Positions 1 to 11,293 of a DNA stretch of 64,000 nucleotides are shown here, piece after piece; position 1 is the stretch's first letter; each line of letters starts with the position of its first letter. The translations under genes were made by a program, and so were the position numbers. The stretch comes from Branchiostoma floridae. Taxonomy: Eukaryota; Chordata; Leptocardii; Amphioxiformes; Branchiostomatidae. Location: the NCBI RefSeq assembly GCF_000003815.2, contig NC_049983.1:19165508-19229507 (forward strand), written 5' to 3'. The notes under the pieces were generated by a model. It was not told the origin of the DNA. It searched no databases and worked only from the letters and a program-made list of their open reading frames with translations.

Positions 1-90
1 ATTTTGCAACAAATTGAATATGACATCAGTACTAACAAATTTAGGTAACTTAAATTTTTCAAAGCAGTACCAGAATGCGGCTTTGTCACC

Positions 91-96
91 TTTATT
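91..96 (-). terminator. Candidate polyadenylation signal of TRMU
   Basis: The minus strand reads AATAAA about 380 nt beyond the TAG stop at 477. No other canonical hexamer on this strand was noticed between 1 and 476; that stretch otherwise looks like 3' UTR or intergenic DNA with no feature I recognise. Confidence 0.35.
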
Positions 97-476
97 AGTT
101 AGATAATCTATGTAAGATTGGCATCACTGCAGACTGCTCATAATGTAAAATTCCACCCTTGTTTGGTTCTATTGAAAAAAGTATGACAGCAACTACAGCA
201 TGGTACAAGTACACTGATCAAAATGAAGTGAGTTGGCACAGGAACCTTTGCAATGTGTTACAATCATACAATGAATAAAGCAATTTAAGTACACATGTAA
301 CTTATTCAAAGCTAGTGCAACACACAGTGGAACAATAAACTACAGCAGAACAAGTATGGACCTGACATTAACATTCATGAGTTACATTCCTCGGCGCAGC
401 ATATACGACAATATTGGTACTAAAAAAAGATACATCTATATACAAAGTCTCCATCTAAAGATGACATGTGTACTGT

Positions 477-3400
477 CTATTTCTCTGGTCTCTTCTCAAT
501 CTCCTCTATTCTGATGGTTCTCCTTCCTCGCAAGTCAAATAACGTGGGTCCGAGTTTGATGATCTTTCCTCCACCCAGGCACTCGTCCCCTTTGTAAAAC
601 ACTGCATACTGGAAACAAACATTGTTAAGTATCCTCTTCCTTTTTGGCTTAGCTCAAAGCCTTGTACTTTTTGAAACCTATTTTGAAGGGGGACAAATTA
701 AACTAAGTGCTAAGATTGAATGCAACATCTTAAGATAAGAACCAAACCTTTATGTCACAGAGATGCAATAAAGGAATTGGGAAAGCAGTTCATTTCCTAA
801 TAGTTGTGAAATCTTACACTGTCCTACATGGATGTGTAACCCAAAAGCAAGGACAATCAACGTAGACCCAAATAATCAGGATTAAATCAATTTCAGGTTT
901 AATACCTCCACTTTCTGTACTACCTGAGAAACTCTTACCTGTCCTGGTGTCAGCGCTCTGATTGGTTCAGCCAATGACACCCACACCTGGTTGTTGCCAC
1001 TCAGAGTCAAGGTGCACTTAACTAGTGGAAACACACATTTACCCAACTTATTCCAGTGATATACATATATCATCTTGTCAGAAACAAGCCGTAAACAATG
1101 CTGCAGGTAGATGGGAAATGGAAAGGGAGGACAGGTCCTTCACTGTAATAGAACCTGCAGAGCTCTTTTGTTATACTAAAAGGCAGTTATACTGGCTATA
1201 TAGACACAAAAAAAACTATTGACTTTGTAGCTTGTCTTAATTCTTTTACCAAGATACTGCACCATCAGTAATAGCTGGGTATATAAACACAGCGTGCAAA
1301 AACAATAAATCTACCTATTCTTGGCAGTAGTGGCAAGCTGATAACCTAACCTTCAATTTAATGATATCTTATCCCATAATTTTGACAAACCAATTTATAA
1401 GATGCCATGCCAAACATGTTACAGTTATGTCATCCCCTTGATTGAAATATAATCGCATATTTCATGATGATATCTTAAGTCAAATGGGCAGGTGGCTTCA
1501 CATACAAATGTATGATGATGACTTCCTGAACCTCACCTAAAGGCATCTGATGTTGGAACCTGAAGTGACAGTCGTACATCTGGTCTACATACAGGTCACG
1601 TGGAGGGTCGGCTATCCAGTGTACAGGCTCGGTCATTATCAGCTGTCTGTACAGGGCAGGGTGGTCTGTTGTAGGGCACTGAGAACAGGAGATACATAAA
1701 GGTAACACTAGTACAGGGCAGGGTGGTCTGTAGTAGGGCACTGGAGATGGACAATGATAATCCATTGTGAATACAGGTCGTTTCGTTACATGGTCTTTTC
1801 GTTACACGTCTTTTCGTTACATCATGAAGTCATTTCGTTACACCATGAAGTCATTTCGTTACACCACGAAGTCATTTCGTTACATCTCGAAGTCATTTCG
1901 TTACAGATTAATGTCAGGCCGTTATAGTACTTCTTACTACAAATTTATTACTTTTCGTGGTAACAAAAAGCCGGGACTCAAAATTCAATTTCTTTTTCTT
2001 GTTTTTCGGCAGATATTGAACGCCGCTAAGCGCTGGAGGCGCTGACGGGCCACGCTGCATGTCGGCTTGAACGGTCATCTGAACCAAGGAGAGATTACAC
2101 ATAATATATCTGTTATGTAGTAACTTGATCATATATCATATATGCTGTGATGTGCACAATAAATCACGATTAGATGCCTTTAGTATCGTTGATATACAGT
2201 GCGCGCAGTAAAGAACCTATTGTTGTTTATTAGACCGGCGGGCACGCACTTTTGTAGGCTTCTGGTCCGTTCGGCGCCGACAAAATGCCTATAAACCGAT
2301 ATCCAATACCCCTTCGAGGAAAAAAATTCAGGCTTATATCTCTCCTTACCATTTTTTCTTACTAAACACTACCCATGCGCCAGTTTAAACGGAGAAAATA
2401 TAATGTTTCCGTACATTTCCTACAACACACACGAATATATTCTTATGCCAACAACTGATGCTAGACCGTCATGCATTGCATGACGCAAGGGTTCATTGTC
2501 CTCCTTCCCACCACGTACGTAGTACTGTAATAGTGAATACCGTAATAGTATACAGGACAAAGGACGGTGGGGAACCCAAATGGTACAATAATCTTGTTGT
2601 GTATTTCTGACAATATAAATATGAAAGATTCAATGCAAAGTCGGGTCAAGATACATTACCTGAGTACTCGTATTGGTCTTTACAAATACAAGGAAGGCTA
2701 TGGAATTTGTAACAGCAATGGGTTTACAACAATAAATAAAGCGGGGAATTTTCATGACTAGAACCGTGGCAAACACAACTCCGCTTACATGCCGAAAATA
2801 AGACGTTCGTTTCATACTTCTGAGTTAGAACTACTGTAAATATGGGAGAGATAAACTCTTCACCTTCTTGTGTACAACTTGTGTCCACAAATTACGCTGA
2901 AAGTTTAAAACTTAGCGCCGTCTTTCACGCTAAATATAATTCAAAATGGCGCCCGCGCCGCTTGTTCAGGCGTGGGTTACGCCTGTGCGGCAAATGTGAT
3001 TGTAACATAGCAGATGTACTTCTACATGGTATGGACAGAAACCTATGGACAGTTTGTGCCAGTTTAGAAGGAGAAAATATAATGTTTCCGTACATTTCCT
3101 ACAACCAAGCAGCTTACAACGCACACAAATATTTTCCTTTGTCGACAACTGATGCTAGACCGTCATGCATTGCATCACGCAGGGTTCATTGTCCTCCTTC
3201 CCACCACGTACGTAGTACTGTAATAGTGAATACCGTAATAGTATACAGGACAAAGGTCGGTGGGGAACCCAAATGGTACAATGGTCTTGTTGTGTATTTC
3301 TGACAATACTTTGAAATATGTAACATTCAATGCAAAGTCGGGTCATACATTACAGCAACGTTCTTCTAAGCCGAGCCGCAAATTATTCCCCGACTTACCT

Positions 3401-6400
3401 TTCCCGAAATTCGCATTTCCCCGGTAAAAATTGAATACCCTTTCTTGAAGATATAGAAACATTGAACAGTGTTAGTAGAGAGATATGAGAAACAGGGACG
3501 TGTTAGGGATGAATGATATGTGTCTATTGGTATCACGGAACGGAACAAAACCGAACGATAAAAAACAAACAATTACCAAAACCAAACGTAAAATTGAGTG
3601 TCATGTCACGTCTCTAATGTCAACCAAGAAAGATCAACCTGGAAAAGATAACAGGAAAACACTTATAGCGTTTAACATGTGACCAAGATAGGATAATAAT
3701 CAAGTGTAACGAAATGACCTTCCCATGTGTAACGAAATGACTTCCCCATGTGTAACGAAATCACTTTGTGATGTAACGAATCGACTGTAACGAAAAGGCG
3801 ATGTAACGAAACGACCGGTTACCATCCATTGTACATTGTGAAGATGCAACATCCTGTAGGATTTTGCTGTACTTCATTCAAGACTTTGTAAGACAGCTTG
3901 CAGGACTTTGCAGGCGAGCTCTCAGGATTTAGTGGCACCTCTTTCAAGATTTCCAGGGATAAGTTGCAGTATTTTGCAGGAAAGCTCTCAGTATTTTGTG
4001 CCATAGCTTGTGGGACTCCCACGGGAGACTGATTGTGTTTTGCAGTCCTTTTATGATGCAAACAAGATACTGCAAGATACATTGCAGGATAGCCGCAGAG
4101 ACGACTGTTGGCCTATTATCGCTTATACTACTAACGCTCCCGGCCAACAGTCGCAGACTTCAACATTGAACGGAATCAAAAAATCGCCGAATAAACGAGC
4201 CGCTGCCCTAATCCTCGGATCTCTGGGTGTCCCTCACTTCCTAACAGCCTTACCTAGCCAGCCGGAGCGTTTTCCGGCTCAAAAACCCCCTTCGCTAGCC
4301 GCGCCGGGACTAAATGCACTCCGATCGCACTGTTTATACACACCGAGTGGCGGCCATATTGGAAATACCAGCTTAGCCGGCGCGCCGAATCAGCCGCGCG
4401 AATAAGAGACTACTTTTCTGATAAGCCATTCCTATGTGGGGAAAGTTGGAAAGTTCCCTGAAATTTCAAATAAACTATATTCAAGCAGAATAACAAACTG
4501 GAAAGGGCTTTGGATATTTTCAATGAGTTCAATATGTTTTTGATAATATTCCATTGTGATTTTGAGACAAAAGTGTTTCATGTTTTAATGCTTGAATATA
4601 GTTTATTTGAAATTTCAGGGAACTTTCCAACTTTCCCCACATAGGAATGGCTTATCAGAAAAGTAGTCTCTTATTCGCGCGGCTGATTCGGCGCGCCGGC
4701 TAAGCTGGTATTTCCAATATGGCCGCCACTCGGTGTGTATAAACAGTGCGATCGGAGTGCATTTAGTCCCGGCGCGGCTAGCGAAGGGGGTTTTTGAGCC
4801 GGAAAACGCTCCGGCTGGCTAGGTAAGGCTGTTAGGAAGTGAGGGACACCCAGAGATCCGAGGATTAGGGCAGCGGCTGGTTTATTCGGCGATTTTTTGA
4901 TTCCGTTCAATGTTGAAGTCTGCGACTGTTGGCCGGGAGCGTTAGTAGTATAAGCGATAATAGGCCAACAGTCGTCTCTGCGGCTAATTGCAGGATATCC
5001 TTAAGCCTTTACTGTCCTGGACATGAAACCAAATGGCATTGGGTACTGGTGAAAAATATCATAGCCAGTGCAGACTGGATATCCACTTTTTCAAGAAAAA
5101 AGTTGACATATCAATCAGAAACCACAAACGCCTCACCACAAAGATGTTGTTGGTGCTGGTGTCCCTGTCCACAACAAACCATGGCTCCTTCATCCCACCC
5201 AGGCCTGCTCGCTGCCCTATAGTGTACATACAGGCTCCTATAGGAAGAGAAGTTTCATTCTTTAGTCATTATAAAGAACTGGCCTCACTTCTTCTTTTGT
5301 CATCCTCATTTATCAATTGAGATGAAGCATGATGCTTCTTCAAGTAGCTAGTAGTGTGATATGGCTTCACTTAGTGGCTTGTGTCTTCTAGCTGAGCATA
5401 CCATGTCGCCCTTAAGTGTTTTGTTCTTTTACATGCAGAGGCTTGATGCCTAGGCTATGCCTTAATCTCCCTCCTACACTGGGCCTTTAGCTTTAAATCA
5501 CCATCTGAAATTACACATGCAATCCCTTACAATATCTCCAAGCTAGGGCCTAGCAATTGAACCCAGGCTCTCGTACCACTTACATGACAGGCGCAGCAAT
5601 ACCTGTAAGAACTGAAATGCTAACACGACTAAAAGTCAGTACAGCAATGTTACCCTATAGGCCATGTGTACATACCCTTATGTTCTCCTAAAACCTTTCC
5701 ATCCACCACTGACACAAACTGGCCTGGTTCAGTCTCCAGGTACTGCAGAAAAAACTACAGTTAGTTGAAGCATATGAGATTTGTAATATGAATATAAATA
5801 GCCTAAGGAAGACTTTAGTAAAAGACAACAGAATCACATGTTACCTCTTGTAAAAAGGTTGGAAAATTCCTGGTGCCAATGAAGCAGATCCCCATGCTCT
5901 GTGAACAGAAAAACAACATTGGCAGATAATGAATCTGTCAGAGTAAAGTTATTGAATGAAATAAACTTTATATCACCAAAATATACTGCCAGTACGTGCT
6001 TTTTATCCTTTCAATAACAATTTAATTTCAGACATATGATGTGATGCTGATACATGTATACTACATTTCTCAATAACCTGTACATGTAACCTGTACATGC
6101 CTCTTTCAAACATCCTCTTATGCCAGTGCAGCTGCACATTTTTATTGAGCGATGACCCTGGCGTATGCGCAGCCTGTGATCCATCCTTCACTCTGCAGTA
6201 GCCAAGGCCAAACATAGATACTCCCCTCCTGTTGTTAGAGGGAGAGTCGTCAGCCAATCACGCTGTCTCTCAACCTAAAGCAGTGATGTGATCGGCTGGT
6301 GATGGCTAGCCAGTGCTAAAGCAGTGAGAAGGATGGCTTGCAGGCCAGTGGGCATTGGTCGTTGCTTGATATGCACACAAGTGGTGGGCTTGGCATAGAT

Positions 6401-9400
6401 GATGCTTTCAACTTCAAGGAGGAAAACAAAAGAAAGTTTCACTCTCACCTCTTTCTTCTTGGCTATATGAGTAAAGCCAGCGTCCTGCGCCATCTGTTTG
6501 ACCACAGGTTTGGTCAGTTCGCCCAGCGGAAAGAGCGCCCGCCGCAAGGCCTGCTGGGGGATCTGGGAGAGGAAAAATGTCTGGTCCTTCCAGCTGTCCA
6601 GGGCTTGTAACAATTTCACATCTGGGGAAACATGATGAGAAAAATTGTCTCTTTCTGTTGTCTTGCATTTGGGTTCATTTTTCCTTCATGAATTTGGATT
6701 CCTTGAGTCCATGGAGATGGGACAATGCCAAGTCATAATGTAGATGACAAAATGAACACCAGAACTTTTTTGCTCATATATGTCATTTTAGCAAGATTTG
6801 AAGTACCCTTTTGCAATTAGAGAAAAAATCAAAACATTAGTCAGAAGATTATACATGTATGGCAATTCGTTTATTATTAGTAGCTCCTTTTTTCATAGCA
6901 CTGTCCACCTCCATAAACACTGTTAAGCTAAATGTGGATCCAAATAAGTCAAAGTCTCTCATTGGTCAAGCCACTCATTGCCATGCTTTCATTGATTGAA
7001 CCTCTTTTGGTTGAGAGAAGAATGGTCTATACTTACTCTCTGTGTTGTTCCGTGGTATGATGTTCATAGACGACAGGACGTTCTCTGTACAGATGTTACC
7101 ATGGATGCTCGTCCTGGCATAGTGGCCTGTCGCCAAGGCATCTGCCTCAAATTTGTCCATCACATAATTAAAGAACGTCCTAAACTTGATCCTCTTATTG
7201 CACAGGATGTCTGGATTTGGGGTCCAGCCATGTTGATACTCCTTCAGCATTTCACTGGGAAGAAATGTTGCATATTTAGTATACTGGTCCTAGAAAAAAA
7301 CTGCTGCTTTGAGTGTACAAAAAATAAAGATTGTGAATAATCCATAGAAGATCAGGTAAATGTAAATTGACATTTCTTTTAAATGATATACTCTGAACCA
7401 AGTTGACTCTGAACACTGGAAAAAATGTTGTGACAGCTTTTTTACACCCCTGTGTAGAAAAAAAATAAACCTATTTTAAAAGTTTTTAGCATTTGGAAAA
7501 CCACAAACCCTGTGGCCTAGAATTTCTGTCAGTTGAAATACAAGGTTGATAGATTATTTCGTCTGGCAACTTTGACTTTTTGCATTTTGCCACTTGCAGT
7601 GGCAAAATGCATTGTCGCCAGAGTATTCGCTGTTGTAATGTTGAGATGTTGGAATCTTGGAATGAACGGACCTGTTCAAAATCTGCAATGCATTTGTATA
7701 CCTCTTAAAAGCTCTGTCATGAGTCATTGTTTGTGGTCCGTAATGGCCCCTGATATTTGATTAGATTAAATGAATGAAGTACGATATTCCTTAGATTGAT
7801 GCAGCATATAATCAAATTATTGCCCTTACATTCTAATTTGTATTATCAATTCANNNNNNNNNNNNNNNNNNNNNNNNNNNNNNNNNNNNNNNNNNNNNNN
7901 NNNNNNNNNNNNNNNNNNNNNNNNNNNNNNNNNNNNNNNNNNNNNNNNNNNNNACCCTTCTAGTACTCCTTAGCTAGGAGAATTCTTGATTCTCCTAGGG
8001 GAGATTGGAATCCAGGGGGATTCGGAATCCTCCTAGGGGACATTGGAATTCCAATCTCCCCTAGGGGAGACTGGAAATACAGAAGAACCTAGGAGGATTC
8101 TGAGTCCCCCTAGGGGAGATTGGAATTCTAATCTCCCCTAGGGGAAATTGGAATTCTTCTGTATTTCCAGTCTCCCCTAGGGGCATTCCAGATTCCCTAG
8201 GGGACATTGAAATTCTTCTGTCATTCTACTGCAATTCCAATCTCCCCTAGGAGAATCAAGAATTCTCCTAGCTAAGGAGAGATTGGAATTCTACCAGAAC
8301 TATACTCAAGGATGTTACACTACCGGTATTGTCACTTTTACAATTATACTGAAGGATACCAAACTTGTGTCACTTCTACAACGTTAACTACACTTAAGTC
8401 TGACTAGTGAAATGTACTGATCTGAATAGGTGTGAAACTGTAACATCTTGAAACTGTGATTGATATTTTTGGCATTTTGGCACTTTGATCACTTTACAGT
8501 TGTTATTGTTCTTCCAAAGTTGCGAAATGATTCTATGTCAATGTTAACTACACTGAAATGTACTCAATAGCTGTTAATTTTGCCAAATTTTGAACTGCAG
8601 GCTTTGATTGGAATATGACCTCTAAAGTATGGAGTCACTAACTTATAATGGCATATGCAAATGTGCTAATTTACATATTGGTGACATTTCCATACCGTTA
8701 TATAATTATGAGTTAGTGACTCAAATGATTCAGTCTACTTTCCAAAACAATTTCATCCATTCTGATTATTGGTAACATCAAAGATTGTCCTGGTAGAATT
8801 CTGGATTCTCCTCTATTACTAAATGTTTGAAAATATGATGTTTAATGAGCTATAGTATAGAATATAGTATAGGATAAGGTGCTATTGTACACTATAGAGA
8901 AGTATTCTTAACCTTAGATTGTCAGCAAAAATGATAAGTGTTAGATATGAAGCATAAGATATGATGATTTATTCTTAGAAATAATTATAAATCCTTTGTT
9001 GCATTGTTTGAAACTTTGAATCCATGGTAGATTCAAAGATTATCCTGGTAGAATTCCAATCTCTCCTAGGAGAGATTGGAATCCCAGTAGAACTCCAGAA
9101 GGATTCTAATCTCCCCTAGGGGAGATTGGAATTCCAATCTCCCCTAGGAGGATTCCAGATTCTCCTAGGGGAGATTGGAATTCTGATCTCTCCTAGGGGA
9201 GATTGGAATTCCAATCTCCCCTAGGAGGATTCCGAATCCTCCTGGATTCCAATCGTGCCTGTGACGTATATATATAGATATATATAGATATAGATATCGT
9301 GNNNNNNNNNNNNNNNNNNNNNNNNNNNNNNNNNNNNNNNNNNNNNNNNNNNNNNNNNNNNNNNNNNNNNNNNNNNNNNNNNNNNNNNNNNNNNNNNNNN

Positions 9401-10566
9401 NCCCCCCAGGTTTTTTAAAGCACTTGTTTTATTTGTCACTTAGACATCTCTGACCTTCATTTCCTGTCAGTACACATGGCCAGTAAATGGAAAATAGATA
9501 ATGCAGAAACACAGATAGACAAACCCGATGAAAACAATACCTCCGTTTCACAGAGGTATCAGTAGGTACTAGGGGTGGGTACCGGTACAGAAACTTCAGG
9601 TCCAGGTCCGGTTCAGGTCCAGAGGATCAGGTCCAGGTCCGGACCTGAACCTTGACCTGATTCAGTCTGAATGATACCAATGGTTCATTTTTCTACAAAG
9701 AAATCAGTTTGGTGGGGTATTACTAGTAGACTCACACTGGTGTTTTAAAATCATACAACGCTAACTGCACCTGTACGATTGACTGTAAAACTTGGTAGAA
9801 ATGCCTATAAACTATAATCTGCTTCGGCTTCTTATTTTCTTCCACCTGCAAGCGTCAAAACGTGTGAATGCATGATCAAATAATCTGTTAACTTTCTAAA
9901 AGGTCCAACATCCGGTCCACTTACTTTTTTCAGGTCCGGTTTTTCTGGACCGGTCCAATAAGAAAAAACGGTTTTGTACCGGTACACTGTACCGATACCC
10001 AGCCCTAGTAGGTACGTGGATTACCTGAAGACATCGTTCCAGTAGTCCTTGACCAGGTTGACCTGGTGGAAGGGTATGTCAAGCCTCCTGCAGACGTACT
10101 CAGCATCCTCACAGTCCCTGTCAGCCTGACACACCCCCAGCTCATTCACAGTGTCCCAGTTCCTCATGAACACTCCGGTTACCTGGTAACCTGGGGGAGG
10201 AAAATAAGCTTTTAATAAATCTGACATGCTATATCACATACTCACAATTTTTGGATGTAGCTCATAATCTTTGCAAGAAGTGACATAAGTTTGGACCTTT
10301 TAAAGTTGTTTTGTTGCATAAGGCTATAAACCTCAAACAATGAGGTTTCATTTATTATCTTAACCTGTTGTCTCAAACTCGCGTAGACTCAATCAAAATT
10401 CCGTTTTGGCCAAAGGGCCCCTTGTCTAAACTCCAAGAGACATCTGCTTACAAATCTGAAATTCTGCAATTGCAAGCTGGTCAGTACCTTTCCTCTTGAG
10501 GAGCAGGGCCGCAACACTGCTGTCCACGCCCCCTGACAGGGCAACAACAACGTGCCTGAGGCTCAT
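477..10566 (-). CDS. TRMU: Mitochondrial tRNA-specific 2-thiouridylase 1 (TRMU/MnmA family)
   Basis: TRMU catalyses 2-thiolation of the wobble uridine of mitochondrial tRNAs for Lys, Glu and Gln, using ATP and a persulfide sulfur donor. Ten exons join with GT-AG borders and consistent phase: 10488-10566, 10025-10190, 7037-7254, 6449-6621, 5845-5898, 5676-5742, 5137-5237, 1537-1678, 939-1021, 477-608. They total 1,215 nt, 404 codons plus stop; the human protein is of similar size. Visible motifs are the PP-loop ATP site SGGVDSS (residues 11-17), [25 protein letters not shown] with the first catalytic Cys (about 100), the ATGHYAR motif, KDQTFFLSQ, and SMGICFIG with the second catalytic Cys (about 217). 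The chosen ATG is the first in frame after an upstream TAG. A mitochondrial presequence is not obvious, so an alternative first exon is possible. Introns carry several mobile elements. Confidence 0.95.
1649..1742 (-). repeat. Duplicated TRMU exon 8 acceptor region
   Basis: A 32-bp segment spanning the exon 8 start (1649-1680) recurs at 1710-1742 with one or two differences, including a CAG-ending acceptor-like site on the minus strand just upstream of the real one. Confidence 0.8.
2381..2660 (+). repeat. Internal direct repeat, copy 1
   Basis: This segment, running from GGAGAAAATATAATGTTTCC to CAATGCAAAGTCGGGTCA, recurs nearly unchanged at 3060-3354 inside the same 2-kb element. The two copies differ by scattered substitutions and small indels. 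Confidence 0.85.
3060..3354 (+). repeat. Internal direct repeat, copy 2
   Basis: This is the partner of the repeat at 2381-2660, in the same orientation. A segmental duplication within the element, or nested insertion of two related elements, would explain it. Confidence 0.85.
4091..4986. mobile_element. Foldback element with about 400-bp inverted arms and 10-bp target duplication
   Basis: Left arm 4091-4487 and right arm 4590-4985 are near-perfect reverse complements, starting AGCCGCAGAGACGACTG and ending CAGTCGTCTCTGCGGCT, around a spacer of about 100 bp. The flanks carry ATTGCAGGAT at 4081-4090 and 4987-4996. Long arms with 9-10 bp duplications fit Mutator-like non-autonomous elements. 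No transposase is present. It lies in TRMU intron 7 on either strand. Confidence 0.85.
7854..7953. other. Assembly gap (100 N)
   Basis: Exactly 100 N, a placeholder of unknown true size, in TRMU intron 2 beside a palindromic cluster. Confidence 0.99.
7954..9250. repeat. CCTAGG-centred palindromic repeat clusters
   Basis: Two clusters (about 7954-8300 and 9045-9250) consist of repeated, mutually inverted units built on GGAGATTGGAATTCCAATCT and CTCCCCTAGGGGAG. They bracket about 750 bp of unremarkable AT-rich DNA, and both abut assembly gaps. A foldback element or palindromic satellite is likely. The sequence can form many hairpins, which may explain the assembly failure. Confidence 0.75.
8630..8722. 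repeat. Short inverted repeat
   Basis: GAGTCACTAACTTATAA at the left pairs with TTATGAGTTAGTGACTC at the right, enclosing about 60 bp. It may be a small MITE lying between the two CCTAGG clusters. Confidence 0.5.
9302..9401. other. Assembly gap (100 N)
   Basis: Exactly 100 N in TRMU intron 2, just after a TATATAGATA microsatellite and the second palindromic cluster. Confidence 0.99.
9570..10007. mobile_element. Non-autonomous hAT-like element in TRMU intron 2
   Basis: Ends read TAGGGGTGGGTACCGGTAC (left) and GTACCGATACCCAGCCCTA (right), with internal 'AGGTCCGG/CCGGTCC' repeats. An 8-bp duplication GTAGGTAC flanks it at 9562-9569 and 10008-10015, as expected for hAT elements. There is no transposase. 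The right target duplication ends 9 bp from the TRMU exon 2 donor boundary at 10025. Confidence 0.8.
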
Positions 10567-11293
10567 CCTCTTCTCTACACTTTCCACAAGCGGTGAACAG
10601 CACGTGATATGTCTATTGTTGGCATTTGATACCTAAAAACGTCAACAAACACATCCCAACTAACTCCACGTGACGATCTGTCATTCTCCTCTTCTGACCT
10701 TCAACCTTTGTTACTGTTGCATCATGGGATAGTGCTGCACCCACTACAAAAGGTCGATGGTGATTGGCTAGTCACACTAAATCGACCAATCAAGTCTCTT
10801 GTAACAAAATTTTCACCCGTAGCCTCGTGTTCGCCACGAGTTAAAAACATCATGGATGCCGTGTGATGAAATTTTGGTAACCATGGATTGTTTTTTCTGA
10901 AAATCTCCGTATAAATAGATCATAGTCGGGCTCTTTGATGGAGGAATTTCAGAATGTCACCTGATACGTAAGTGTTGCTTGTAAGGGTGTCCGTTTGGAG
11001 CTGAGAAAAGTTTCTACAGCGTTTTGAGAGGTGTTTGTTGACGCTAGCTGAGGGGGAGGGGCATGCTTGTATGTCTTCACGCCAGCTGAAACTGGAAGTG
11101 AAAGTGTCCAGGACAACTTTCGCTACTTGCGCGGACTGCACTTGACTTTGAGAAAAGGCGACCAGTCATCCGTGCTGACCTAACTGTGCTCAAAGGACAG
11201 AGCTCATATATCAGTTCCGTGTTCAACAAGAAGTGCGCAGGCTATTTTGTCTAGTCAGAAGGCTGAAGAAGTCTGTCAGTGAAAGTTGTGCCC
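10567..11293. promoter_or_regulatory. Head-to-head promoter interval between TRMU and MTMR14
   Basis: The 727 bp between the two start codons holds no repeat or ORF that I can support. Divergent housekeeping genes this close usually share a bidirectional promoter. I see no clear TATA box for either gene. Transcription start sites cannot be placed from sequence alone. Confidence 0.5.

Larger units (their letters stand above)
1776..3816. mobile_element. 2-kb non-autonomous element with inverted minisatellite ends
   Basis: The left end (about 1776-1920) is a run of units containing TTTCGTTACA. The right end (about 3706-3816) is a run of the same units in inverted orientation (TGTAACGAAA), and both termini read GGTCGTTTCGTTACAT when oriented inward. 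The interior carries a direct duplication (2381-2660 and 3060-3354). No transposase is visible. It sits in TRMU intron 7 (between exons 7 and 8). A clear target duplication was not found, although 'TCCATTGT' occurs on both flanks. Confidence 0.65.

Noticed and set aside
2842-3303. A 153-codon plus-strand open frame
   Set aside because: It lies inside the 2-kb non-autonomous element and runs into its internal duplicated segment. No recognisable domain is present.
4010-4910. Two open frames, one on each strand, giving almost the same protein
   Set aside because: They are the two inverted arms of the foldback element read outward, not genes.
5480-5590. tRNA-like sequence in TRMU intron 6-7 region
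   Set aside because: A B-box-like stretch is present on the minus strand, but no convincing A box or cloverleaf could be assembled. At most it is a decayed SINE.
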